NCBI GenBank assembly: GCA_018695085.1
Contig: JABHOU010000589.1
Span: 1 to 33,452 of the forward strand
Reading direction: 5' to 3'
Length of the DNA stretch: 33,452 nucleotides
Source: Opitutia bacterium
Lineage (GTDB): Bacteria; Verrucomicrobiota; Verrucomicrobiia; Opitutales; Seribacteraceae
Position 1 is the first letter of the stretch. The number at the start of each line of letters is the position of its first letter. A program made the translations under genes and the position numbers. The notes under the pieces were generated by a model, which was not told the DNA's origin, did not search any database, and saw nothing but the letters and a program-made list of their open reading frames with translations. Of this stretch, positions 6,882-15,193 are shown piece by piece.

Positions 6882-8399
6882 TTATTGTTGTTGGAAGGCC
6901 GGTGACCCGAGAGCGAGTTGAGCCATGCCGCGAAGCCCTTCACCTTTCATCAGCATGGATACTGCGGATTCGACCGGTTCTCCTGGAATGAGCATGTTGC
7001 GAACCTTTTCGGCCATCTTTCGGGGCGGGAGTTTCTTCCACGATTCAACCTGTGGAGATACCGCGCCTCGTTTGGCAAGGACTTGGGTATAGTTGACCGA
7101 GCATTCCCACCTGTATGCCATCACTCCCGGGTCGAGCCAAGCTTCCGCCTGGTCGGAATAGCCCGTTGGCACGTCACACATGTAGATGGGTTGTCCCATT
7201 TCCGTAAGCGTTCTGGCAATTGTTCCAGTCTGTTTGACCGGAGCGTTTGCCGCGCGCAACCAACTGATCACAAATTCAAAGGGTGTCTTGAATTTGGTTT
7301 TGAAATTTTCCCGCATCATGAACTCGTCACTGAAGATGATCGCGCGGTAGACCTTTCGGAGATCGCCGTTTGTTTTCAAAAATACCTGAGTCACTCGATC
7401 AATCAATTCTTGGGACGGGTTGTCGCTTACAAGATAGCGGCATAACTTCGTGGACACGTATTGAGCGGTCCCCTTGTGGCGGGCAAGATGGAGAACGATC
7501 TTTTCACCATCGCCCAAGCCCCCGTCCCCTTCGATTTCCAGACCGACTATCTTTGCGGAGTTTTTATCATGGAACCGGGGATTGAAGATGAATCCGTAGG
7601 TGTTCAATCCGTCCTCGCCCTTCTTGCGTCCACAGGTCCACCCAGTCAGCACGCGGGCAAGTTCGACAACGTCCTCCTGAGTGTAATGGTTGTCTACCCC
7701 CAAGGTGTGAAGCTCCATCAGTTCCCTGGCATAGTTTTCATTCAGTCCGGAACTCTTTGATATGTGGTTGTCCAGATAGATCAACATGGCGGGGTGTTTG
7801 GCGGATGCCATGATCAATTCTTCAAACTTGCCGAACGCATGTTTGCGGATGACGTTCTGTTCGTAGTGGTTTGCCGCGTAGCGCACCTTGGGGAGATACA
7901 CGTTCAGATGGTTTCTCCAGAATTCCACGATCACCTCCTGGAATTGTCTTTCGCTTTGGGCGGCTCGAACGATTACCGAGGAAATTAGTTCGTTACCAAG
8001 TTTTCCGCGTAATTGATTGCGCTTTTTATTCAGCTTTTGCCGTTCCTCCGCACTCAAGTTCTTCTGTTCCTCCTTCGATAAGCGCTCGGGCATATAGTTT
8101 TGTTCGATCTCGTGAGACCCCATGAACAGCGAGGGATTGTTTTCCTTCAGTCGCTTGTCGAGCTCGCCATCATCAATGCTTTCCGGTTCCAGTTGCCGTT
8201 CTGCCCATTTCTCCCAACCCATCTTGGAAACTCGGTCGACCTGCCCGGGTTGCGGACCGAATGACATTCTATTCAATGCGTGAATCGCTTGTTCGCGTGG
8301 GGTCAGGGGTGTCGCGTTTTCAGCCTGCACCAACACTGTCGGGAGGAGGAAGCAGGACATGAGCAAGGCGAGGAGAAAAGTACAGTTTATGGGTTTCAT
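6882..8399 (-). CDS. DUF1800 domain protein, secreted
   Basis: 505 residues with a clear signal peptide (CTFLLALLMSCFLLPTVLVQA). DUF1800 features are present: HALNRMSFGPQPGQVDRVS at the start, FWRNHLNVYLPKV, ENYARELMELHTLGVDNHYT, VLTGWTCGR, FHDKNSAKIVG and the C-terminal FKTPFEFVISWLRA block. The biochemical role is unknown; the family partners DUF1501 and is exported. It is the first gene of the DUF1800-DUF1501 pair. Its promoter should lie in the 8400-8650 region, which also holds a palindrome at 8510. Confidence 0.9.
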   Translation of the reverse strand: MKPINCTFLLALLMSCFLLPTVLVQAENATPLTPREQAIHALNRMSFGPQPGQVDRVSKMGWEKWAERQLEPESIDDGELDKRLKENNPSLFMGSHEIEQNYMPERLSKEEQKNLSAEERQKLNKKRNQLRGKLGNELISSVIVRAAQSERQFQEVIVEFWRNHLNVYLPKVRYAANHYEQNVIRKHAFGKFEELIMASAKHPAMLIYLDNHISKSSGLNENYARELMELHTLGVDNHYTQEDVVELARVLTGWTCGRKKGEDGLNTYGFIFNPRFHDKNSAKIVGLEIEGDGGLGDGEKIVLHLARHKGTAQYVSTKLCRYLVSDNPSQELIDRVTQVFLKTNGDLRKVYRAIIFSDEFMMRENFKTKFKTPFEFVISWLRAANAPVKQTGTIARTLTEMGQPIYMCDVPTGYSDQAEAWLDPGVMAYRWECSVNYTQVLAKRGAVSPQVESWKKLPPRKMAEKVRNMLIPGEPVESAVSMLMKGEGLRGMAQLALGSPAFQQQ

Positions 8400-8509
8400 A
8401 ATCTTTGTTTTTATTGAAGTTAGACAATCGAAATCAGGTGTGAAACCAAGGCTTTGCTATCACGCAAGGCTCGTTTGCGGATCGCGCCACTCCGAAACGC
8501 AACAGGAAA

Positions 8510-8524
8510 TTGCATGATATGCAA
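8510..8524. promoter_or_regulatory. Perfect inverted repeat, candidate operator
   Basis: TTGCAT-GAT-ATGCAA is a perfect 6-3-6 inverted repeat in the divergent region between the DUF1800 gene and the polyferredoxin gene. AT-rich promoter-like sequence (TCTATAATAATACAAT) follows at about 8561-8576. The regulator is unknown. Confidence 0.35.
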
Positions 8525-8651
8525 AAGGACCAGCTTTCTATAAATTGATAGATCCACAACTCTATAATAATACAATAGCCTTCGACATGCAAATTAGGAC
8601 ATCAGGGGTAAGCTAAATGGAATGAAAGCTCCTGCCCCACCGTTTAATTAA

Positions 8652-8786
8652 ATGACGCTTCGCCTGATTCCGAGAACGGACGATCCCATTGATATGACTT
8701 CCTCGGTCTGCGAAGAATTCGGAATATTGATCCCTAAAGGATCAGCGTCGGTCTCCAACGATTGTTTGTCCTGCATTTCGCCTTGA
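8652..8786 (+). CDS. Possible 44-residue leader ORF
   Basis: A short frame begins MTLRLIPRTDDPIDMTSSVC and ends SNDCLSCISP, stopping 31 bases before the polyferredoxin start. It has three cysteines, including a CLSC pair. No convincing ribosome site is seen and no family is recognised. It may be a genuine small protein of the polyferredoxin transcript or chance. Apart from this frame and the palindrome, the 8400-8817 stretch shows nothing. Confidence 0.25.
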   Translation: MTLRLIPRTDDPIDMTSSVCEEFGILIPKGSASVSNDCLSCISP

Positions 8787-8817
8787 AGGCTATTGGAAGG
8801 AACAGGAGAACGAAAAA

Positions 8818-9933
8818 ATGAAGGAACCAAGCTTGCAATCAGGGAATCAACTCTCAGTGCGAGCAATTCTAATGTGGAGGGCGGCACAGACTTTGGTTTG
8901 GTTGGCAGGACTGGTGATCCTCTACTATTTGATTTTTGATCCAACAATTGGCATTCATTTGTTTTGGAATATTCTGATTCCCGTTGCCCCATTTCTTTTC
9001 GTCATTGCCATAGGTGTGTGGAGGAATATTTGCCCCATGGCATCAACTGCGCTTTTCTCAAGGCATATGGGGTTTTCAAGAAGAAAAAGATTGTCCGTAA
9101 AGCAATCGGGTAAATTGAGACTAATTGCGGTGATTGCTTTATTTCTTATCGTGCCCTTGCGGCATGCAATCTTTAATACAAATGGCCTGGCAACGGCTAT
9201 ATTGATATTGTCGCTGGCTTTAGTTGCAATCATCATGGGGGTACTATTCGAATCGAAAAGCGGTTGGTGTTCAAGTTTATGCCCAGTTCATCCGGTGGAG
9301 CAATTATATGGGCAAAGCAATCGATTGAGTTTGCAAAACGCTCATTGTGACAATTGCTACAACTGCGTGATTCCCTGCCCGGACTCGACTCCGGGAATTA
9401 ATCCCATGTCCTCAAAAGAGACAACTTATCACAAGGCAGCTGGAGTTCTTATGGTAGGCTCTTTTCCGGGATTCGTATGGGGTTGGTTTCAGGTTCGCGA
9501 CTACCTTGTAACAGACGTACACGTCGCACAACTTATTACCATTTACAAGATGCCTTTGATAGGACTTCTTGCTTCAAGTGCATTATTCTTGATATTAAAA
9601 AGATTTCTAAAAGAAAAAACTTTAATTTCCATATATTCCGCCACAGCCATTTCATGTTATTATTGGTACAGGATTCCGGCCTTGGTAGGCTTTGGCGTTT
9701 TCCCGGAAGACGGAACGTTGATTGACTTAACTGGCTCAATGCCGGAGTGGTCGATTACAGCAACAATCGTTGCTACCACTCTTTTCTTTTTTTGGTGGAT
9801 TGTCGCTCGAAGAGAAAATCCTCTCAGCTGGAGCGCTAGACCACCTTATGCTTGCTTGAAAAATGAAACCTCGGGGAGGCAAAAGGGGGCAAAAGGTGAA
9901 AGTCAGCCCCTGCCCACGGAATTGCAGGCATAA
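8818..9933 (+). CDS. Membrane polyferredoxin (NosR/NapH-like)
   Basis: 371 residues with about eight hydrophobic segments. Cysteine motifs are NICPM, SGWCSSLCPVHPVEQLYG and CDNCYNCVIPCPD, the last being a ferredoxin-like [4Fe-4S] site, flanked by membrane helices as in NapH, NosR C-termini and related proteins. Such proteins pass electrons from the quinone pool or cytoplasm to periplasmic reductases. The start has AACAGGAG nine bases upstream. It precedes the nap operon but is separated by 558 bases, so it is probably a separate transcript. It is not full NosR because the N-terminal FMN-binding domain is absent. The exact partner reductase is unknown. Confidence 0.75.
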   Translation: MKEPSLQSGNQLSVRAILMWRAAQTLVWLAGLVILYYLIFDPTIGIHLFWNILIPVAPFLFVIAIGVWRNICPMASTALFSRHMGFSRRKRLSVKQSGKLRLIAVIALFLIVPLRHAIFNTNGLATAILILSLALVAIIMGVLFESKSGWCSSLCPVHPVEQLYGQSNRLSLQNAHCDNCYNCVIPCPDSTPGINPMSSKETTYHKAAGVLMVGSFPGFVWGWFQVRDYLVTDVHVAQLITIYKMPLIGLLASSALFLILKRFLKEKTLISIYSATAISCYYWYRIPALVGFGVFPEDGTLIDLTGSMPEWSITATIVATTLFFFWWIVARRENPLSWSARPPYACLKNETSGRQKGAKGESQPLPTELQA

Positions 9934-10000
9934 TTCAAGATCCGGTTCCAGTACATTCGAAAACTAAGTTTGGGGTGACCCATAACCAAGTCGGCCAGGT

Positions 10001-10041
10001 GTCATTGCGAGGAGGAACTTGGGGACGACGCAGCAATCCAG
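10001..10041. repeat. ATTGCGAGGAGG...GCAATCC intergenic repeat
   Basis: The sequence GTCATTGCGAGGAGGAACTT followed by GGGGACGACGCAGCAATCCAG has terminal ATTGC/GCAAT complementarity. It resembles the widespread bacterial intergenic elements with the pattern CGTCATTGCGAGGAG...GAAGCAATCC. Only one copy is in this window. It lies in the 9934-10491 gap; a degenerate minus-strand frame at 10051-10263 there shows no recognisable protein. Confidence 0.5.
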
Positions 10042-10435
10042 ACGTTTAGTTTACGGACTCGCAGGGTAACCGCATTTATTGAAATTCGGGTGCAAGAACA
10101 GTTCTATGTACTTGATCTTTAAAGATTTGAAAATGGTGGAGATGGCGTAAATCGAACCTGCAGGGGAGGAGGGCTCCACCCTAGAAAACAAGGGGGTGAT
10201 GAGCTTTAGGCGAAAGCGTTGACTCATAACATTGACCAACTTTCCAGATATGGACCGATGCATACTGTCGCGGATCGTCGAAAGATTCGATGAACGACTC
10301 GAAAGTCTGCGTTAGTCTGCAAATCAGGATATCGCGATTATTATAAATCGAAGGAAAGCTTTAATTGATAACAAAAAAATTACCATATTCATCAAATATT
10401 TTGTAATTGCCTAATGCTCGGCGGATGCATTGTTA

Positions 10436-10454
10436 TAGAGCTCTAGATCTATAG
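10436..10454. promoter_or_regulatory. Nested palindromes upstream of the nap operon
   Basis: TAGAGCTCTA (10436-10445) overlaps TAGATCTA (10444-10451), giving a 16-base symmetric patch 38-56 bases before the tetraheme cytochrome start. The segment AGATCTATAG (10445-10454) recurs upstream of the bc/heme-copper operon at 27013-27022. It may be a shared operator, but it is short and AT-rich. Confidence 0.3.
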
Positions 10455-10491
10455 TTCTACTTAAATATGCCATTGATGAGTCGTACAGGTT

Positions 10492-11919
10492 ATGTGGAAA
10501 TTTGCGGATAGTTTTGCCGGATCCATTGCGATCTCTTTCATTCTGTGCGTTGGGGTGTACGTCTGTTCACTGACATTAAGCAAGAAGGTGCAACCGACAA
10601 CCCAATACCCTGGCGAATTATCCTACTTTCCGGAGCCAATAATGGTCGAACGCAAACGAATCGCATCCCCCGTCATTCGTTCCGAGCCTAGGCCCGTCGT
10701 TCGCCCCATGAAAAAAAGCGTGCAGGTGCAGTCGGAAAAAACAGTTGCGGAGGGAGCCGGGCTTTTTGCGATTAACTGCGCTCCCTGCCACCAGACGGAC
10801 GGAGGGGGTTTGCCTGGGTTTGCTCCGAGCATCCGTAATCGTGACTTTCTGGCTCTTTCTTCGGACGCGCTCATTTTGGAAACGGTACGCAAGGGCCGTC
10901 TCGGCACGGCAATGGCGCCTCGCCCCGATCTTTCGGAGGAAACGGTAATGAAGATTATTGCCTACATGCGCTCCATGACGGTGGAGAATGCCATTACGGT
11001 GAAAGTCGACGATTCGCTCAAATTCTCGGGCAACGCCGAGGCAGGAAGCGAGAAATACGCAAGGTATTGCTCAAGTTGTCATGGACCCGCGGGCGAAGGT
11101 TATTCGGTCGGGGTGCCTGGTACCGGCATAGGTCTTCCCGGCTTTTTGGAGACTGTTTCCGACGACTACATTTTGCAGACCCTCAAGCAGGGCAGGATTG
11201 GTACGCCAATGCAGCCTTTCATTGGGCCCCGAGGTCTGGCAAATTTAACCGAATCCGATGCCCATGATATTATTGCTCACCTTCGCGAACTCGGGAAGCA
11301 GAAGTCGTCTGGCGCAAATGCACCAGTTGCCAAGAAAGGAGATCCCGCCCGGGGCAAGTTGAGCTATGACGTCAATTGCATGGCTTGTCACCAGTCCGAA
11401 GGTGCGGGTCGCGTGGGTTTTGCTCCGAGCATTCGGAATCGTGATTTTCTCGCCATTGCAACAGATGATTTCATTCGGACGACGATCAAGAAGGGGCGCT
11501 TTGGCACGGCGATGGTCGGCAGGCCCGATTTGTCCGATCCGGTGATTGACGACCTCATTGCATACTTGCGCTCTTTGCCAGTAGCCAATCCGGTCAAAAT
11601 GAAAGTCGATCACTCCTTGTCTTTTCAAGGAGATTCGAAAAAGGGCTTGCTCAAATACAACAGTTATTGCGCATCTTGTCACGGTCCCCGTGGCGAAGGC
11701 TATGCGGTTGGGGTTCCCGGACCGGGCATTGGGCTGGCAGGTTTCTTGAGCACCGTTTCCGACGACTACATTCTTCAAACCATCCGGCATGGTCGAGTGG
11801 GAACGCCCATGAGATCATTTATCGGTGCCAAAGGCGTTGCCAATTTAAGCACCGAGGACGCGCATGACATCATCGCTCATTTGCGCGTGATGGGAAAGGA
11901 AAGCGGAACATCTCAATGA
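10492..11919 (+). CDS. Membrane-anchored tetraheme cytochrome c with tandem duplication
   Basis: 475 residues. Residues 8-30 form a membrane anchor or uncleaved signal. Four class I cytochrome c domains follow, with heme motifs CAPCH (96-100), CSSCH (193-197), CMACH (296-300) and CASCH (393-397). The protein is a two-domain unit repeated with an exact 200-residue period: APSIRNRDFL occurs at 111-120 and 311-320, and VSDDYILQT in both copies. It begins the nap operon (28 bases before napA), where napB and napC are missing, so it probably carries electrons to NapA from the NapGH-type membrane module. Start choice: ATG after ACAGG. Function is inferred from context. Confidence 0.85.
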   Translation: MWKFADSFAGSIAISFILCVGVYVCSLTLSKKVQPTTQYPGELSYFPEPIMVERKRIASPVIRSEPRPVVRPMKKSVQVQSEKTVAEGAGLFAINCAPCHQTDGGGLPGFAPSIRNRDFLALSSDALILETVRKGRLGTAMAPRPDLSEETVMKIIAYMRSMTVENAITVKVDDSLKFSGNAEAGSEKYARYCSSCHGPAGEGYSVGVPGTGIGLPGFLETVSDDYILQTLKQGRIGTPMQPFIGPRGLANLTESDAHDIIAHLRELGKQKSSGANAPVAKKGDPARGKLSYDVNCMACHQSEGAGRVGFAPSIRNRDFLAIATDDFIRTTIKKGRFGTAMVGRPDLSDPVIDDLIAYLRSLPVANPVKMKVDHSLSFQGDSKKGLLKYNSYCASCHGPRGEGYAVGVPGPGIGLAGFLSTVSDDYILQTIRHGRVGTPMRSFIGAKGVANLSTEDAHDIIAHLRVMGKESGTSQ

Positions 11920-11947
11920 ACGACAGGAACAAAAAATATCATCCATC

Positions 11948-14569
11948 ATGAGAAGACGAAAATTCATCAAGAGTACGGCTGTCTCGGCGGCATTGGGAAA
12001 TGTCTCCGCAAAGGCCTGGGCGGTTCCGCATGGCGAAAACTATCAATTGAATAAGAACGCGGCTCCGAATGACATCTTGGCTGCCTGTCCCTACTGCGGG
12101 GTTGGTTGCGGTACGATCATCAAAACGAAGAACGGCCGAATAACGCACATCGTGCCGGACAAGGATCACCCCACGAACCGTGGACTGCAGTGCATCAAGG
12201 GATTGACTTCCGCTGAGGCCATTTACGTCAATCGCCTGACCAAACCGCTGATTCGAAAGGATATGTCCGACCCTTTGCGTGGAAAGGTATCAAAGACCAA
12301 GGGCAATTACGACCTGTCTCTTTTTCGCGAAGCGACGTGGGACGAGGCCGAGGAATTGATCGCCGATCAGATCGTAGAGATCATCAAGACTTCGGGAGGA
12401 AATTCGGTGGGCCTGTACGGTTCCGGTCAACTGACGTTGGAAGGGCAATACTTGGAGAATGTTTTCATGAAGGGCATCATCGGGTCAAATACCATAGAAG
12501 CCAACGCCCGGATGTGTATGACCTCTGCGGTGACGGGCTATTTCAAGTCGCTTGGCTCGGATACTCCGCCAACCTGTTACGAAGACGTCGAATTGGCAGA
12601 CATGATTTGCTTCTGGGGGCACAACCCAAGAGGAGCGCACCCCATCCTTTACTGGCGGGTTGCGGATCACAAGTCCAAGAAAAACATTCCCACCTTGGTT
12701 GTTGATCCGAGACGGACGGGTTCGGTAACGGGGCTTGAGGATATCAACCCGAAAACGAGCCATCACTTTCCTACGATCAATGGCGATATCTCAATCCAAA
12801 ATGCCATGGCTCATGCCATTATCGAGCGCCATCCGGAAGCCGTTGCCTGGGATTTCCTGAAGAAGCACACCACTGGATGGGAAGCATATGTGGAAGAGGT
12901 CAAGAAGGATTACCGCCCCGAGGACGTGGTTGACCGGACCAAGATCGCTCCGGAGCGGATTTATGAGGTGGCGAGAATTTGGGCGGAAGCAAGTATTTCA
13001 GGAAGAAAGCGCGGAACCGGAGGCGTTCTTTCCATTTGGGGAATCGGGTACAACCAACACTTGCATGGTCAGCACAATACCATGAGTTTGGTCAATCTCC
13101 TCGCCCTTACCGGAAACGTCGGACGACCCGGTTGCGGGCCTCATTCTCAAACCGGCCAACCTAATGCCATGGGCGAACGGCTCACTGGTGGCTTGACCGG
13201 GCGGTTGCCATTCAACATCGGATTGAACGACGACAAGCACCGGGCGTGGTGCGCCGAGCAATGGGGAATACCCAAGGAACGACTCGATGCGACAGCTGGC
13301 ATGCAAAATACGGGAATGGCCGTAGGGATGATGGAAAGAGCTCTGAAAGGAGACGTCAAAGCGATGTTCTTGATTTATGCCACGCACATCGATCTGCCGG
13401 ATTCCTATCATCTGTCCCGCCCTGCCCTCACGAAAACCTTCACGGTGGTACAGGAGATCTATAAGGATGCGCCTAACAACCTGTACGCTGACGTTATCCT
13501 GCCGGCGGCAACATGGGGCGAATGGGTGGGCGGTCTTTACGTCCAATCCGAGAGAAGGCTTTACGTGGCGGACGGCACGGCCAATCCGGTCAGGGGCACG
13601 CGCCCGGACATGGACATGGTCATAGACAAGGGCAAACTCATCGGCAAGCGACTGGGTTTGGACGTGGACAAGATATTTCCATATGAGCGCAAGGCGAACG
13701 GATTTTATGACCCCGAGGAGGTTTTTCGCGACTTTTGTCGTGCCTCCAAAGGGACCGATGCCGACCTGAGTGGCATATTGGAAGTGGAAAAAGAGACCGG
13801 AAAATCTCCATACCAACAGATCCGGGAACTGCGTGGAATTCAATGGCCCGCACCCACGGCTGCAATCGCCAAGGCGGGCGGTACCAAGCGTCGATACATG
13901 GGGCAGGAGGAATACTGGCCGGACAAGCCGTACAGCGAGTTTCGGCACGCCGACGGCAAGTTGCATATCCATATGTGCCGACAGGATTACTCCCAATACC
14001 GTGAAGTGACGGATGAACTGGCCCGTGTCGGGGTAGATCCCGACTATCTCATGATAGACCATATGGATCTACTGATAAAAGCACGTGACATGGGGCTTAC
14101 GCCAGAGTTGCCACATGCTGAATTCCTGGGAAGGAAAGCTGGCGAGTGCCCGAAGAGCAAATATCCGTTTTGGTGGGCCACTGGCGTTGTGTACGAACAT
14201 TTTCATACGGCCAAGACAATCCGTGCTGGCACAACCCGCCAGCTTGTGCCCGAGATGTACGTCGAAATGCATCCGCAAGATGCAAAGGAACTGGGAGTGA
14301 AGGATGGAGATTGGGTACGAGTGGTCACCCGACGAGGAGAAATCGAGGCTCGTGTCTCGATCGGGTTGGATTCGGTCGTAAAACCTGCCCGCAATACCGT
14401 CCCCAAAGGATTCTTGTTCAGTCCGTGGAACCTGTCGGTGGCAGACTCGGCCGATCCGAAGAAAAACAAATGGCTGGCCAACGGCACGACTCATCGGGCT
14501 TTTGATCCGGTTTCCGGGCAGGCTGACTTCAAGAAATGCGCCGCCCGCATCGAGTTGATTAACTCCTGA
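11948..14569 (+). CDS. napA: Periplasmic nitrate reductase catalytic subunit NapA
   Basis: 873 residues, slightly longer than usual NapA. A twin-arginine signal (RRRKFIKSTAVSAALGNVSA) exports the folded enzyme. The [4Fe-4S] site is CPYCGVGC (Cys47, 50, 54) plus Cys82 in LQCIKG, with the conserved electron-transfer Lys84. The molybdenum ligand is Cys190 in ANARMCMTSAV. Later NapA motifs include TGQPNAMGERLTGGLTGRLP, NDDKHR and the C-terminal molybdopterin domain (PEMYVEMHPQDAKELGVKDG). It reduces nitrate to nitrite at a bis-MGD Mo centre. Assimilatory NasA is less likely because of the Tat signal and Nap neighbours. The operon lacks napD, the usual Tat-proofreading chaperone. Confidence 0.93.
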   Translation: MRRRKFIKSTAVSAALGNVSAKAWAVPHGENYQLNKNAAPNDILAACPYCGVGCGTIIKTKNGRITHIVPDKDHPTNRGLQCIKGLTSAEAIYVNRLTKPLIRKDMSDPLRGKVSKTKGNYDLSLFREATWDEAEELIADQIVEIIKTSGGNSVGLYGSGQLTLEGQYLENVFMKGIIGSNTIEANARMCMTSAVTGYFKSLGSDTPPTCYEDVELADMICFWGHNPRGAHPILYWRVADHKSKKNIPTLVVDPRRTGSVTGLEDINPKTSHHFPTINGDISIQNAMAHAIIERHPEAVAWDFLKKHTTGWEAYVEEVKKDYRPEDVVDRTKIAPERIYEVARIWAEASISGRKRGTGGVLSIWGIGYNQHLHGQHNTMSLVNLLALTGNVGRPGCGPHSQTGQPNAMGERLTGGLTGRLPFNIGLNDDKHRAWCAEQWGIPKERLDATAGMQNTGMAVGMMERALKGDVKAMFLIYATHIDLPDSYHLSRPALTKTFTVVQEIYKDAPNNLYADVILPAATWGEWVGGLYVQSERRLYVADGTANPVRGTRPDMDMVIDKGKLIGKRLGLDVDKIFPYERKANGFYDPEEVFRDFCRASKGTDADLSGILEVEKETGKSPYQQIRELRGIQWPAPTAAIAKAGGTKRRYMGQEEYWPDKPYSEFRHADGKLHIHMCRQDYSQYREVTDELARVGVDPDYLMIDHMDLLIKARDMGLTPELPHAEFLGRKAGECPKSKYPFWWATGVVYEHFHTAKTIRAGTTRQLVPEMYVEMHPQDAKELGVKDGDWVRVVTRRGEIEARVSIGLDSVVKPARNTVPKGFLFSPWNLSVADSADPKKNKWLANGTTHRAFDPVSGQADFKKCAARIELINS

Positions 14570-14574
14570 CAACC

Positions 14575-15192
14575 ATGGGCGGACTTATCCGGAAGATTGA
14601 TCGCGGGGGGTTTTTTCGGGCTTTCGGAGTCGGCTTTTTAGCCCCGCTTTTACTTTTGCTTGCCGATCGCCTGCCAGGAACCGCAAGGTTGCGCCGCTAT
14701 CTGCGCCCCCCGGGAGCCAAGCCGGAAAAGGATTTCCTGAAAGCCTGCATTGGTTGTGGTCAATGCGCGAACGTTTGCCCAAACAAATGCATCAGTCTCG
14801 CCGGGCTTGAAAAAGGCTTGGGGGAACTGGCCACGCCCGTCATAACGGCACGAGCTCAGGCATGCATTCTTTGCATGGCCTGCACGCAGGTATGTCCCAC
14901 GGGCGCCCTGAGCCGCCTTGAGCCAACCGAGGACGGTCGCAAAGCCGTTCGAATGGGGACTGCAGTGGTGTCCGAAGAAGTGTGCTACTCTTTTGCCGGT
15001 CGTACTTGCGGAGTATGCTACAGGGCATGCCCTCTTCCCGGACAAGCCATGAAGCTTGGTCTTTACGAAACGCCAAAAGTGAACGCAGAACATTGCGTGG
15101 GCTGCGGCCTTTGCGAGCAAGCCTGCGTTCATATGCCACAGGCGATCAGGGTCATTCCTGCCAATCAACTAGAGGAAAGGAGAGCTAGCTGA
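14575..15192 (+). CDS. napG: NapG-like ferredoxin-type protein
   Basis: 205 residues. A short N-terminal hydrophobic segment (FGVGFLAPLLLLLADRL) is followed by four [4Fe-4S]-binding blocks: CIGCGQCANVCPNKC, CILCMACTQVCP, CGVCYRACP and CVGCGLCEQAC. This matches the NapG layout, a membrane-associated or periplasmic electron-transfer protein that works with NapH to route quinol electrons to NapA. It starts five bases after the napA stop, and its own stop is one base before the next start, so coupling is tight. The twin-arginine motif of typical NapG is not evident. Confidence 0.85.
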   Translation: MGGLIRKIDRGGFFRAFGVGFLAPLLLLLADRLPGTARLRRYLRPPGAKPEKDFLKACIGCGQCANVCPNKCISLAGLEKGLGELATPVITARAQACILCMACTQVCPTGALSRLEPTEDGRKAVRMGTAVVSEEVCYSFAGRTCGVCYRACPLPGQAMKLGLYETPKVNAEHCVGCGLCEQACVHMPQAIRVIPANQLEERRAS

Positions 15193-15193
15193 G

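Noticed and set aside
8648..8992. A minus-strand 114-codon ORF overlapping the polyferredoxin start
   Set aside because: It runs through the ribosome site and coding start of a clear plus-strand gene and has no domain signal.
10051..10263. A 70-codon minus-strand ORF in the 9934-10491 gap
   Set aside because: No ribosome site, no recognisable protein and adjacent to a repeat element; probably non-coding or debris.
10340..10400. FNR/Dnr box upstream of the nap operon (TTGAT and ATCAA)
   Set aside because: The two half-sites are present but far too widely spaced for an FNR-type site.
12998..14062. A 354-codon open frame antisense to napA
   Set aside because: It lies wholly opposite an unmistakable NapA and has no recognisable domains; it is a codon-bias shadow.
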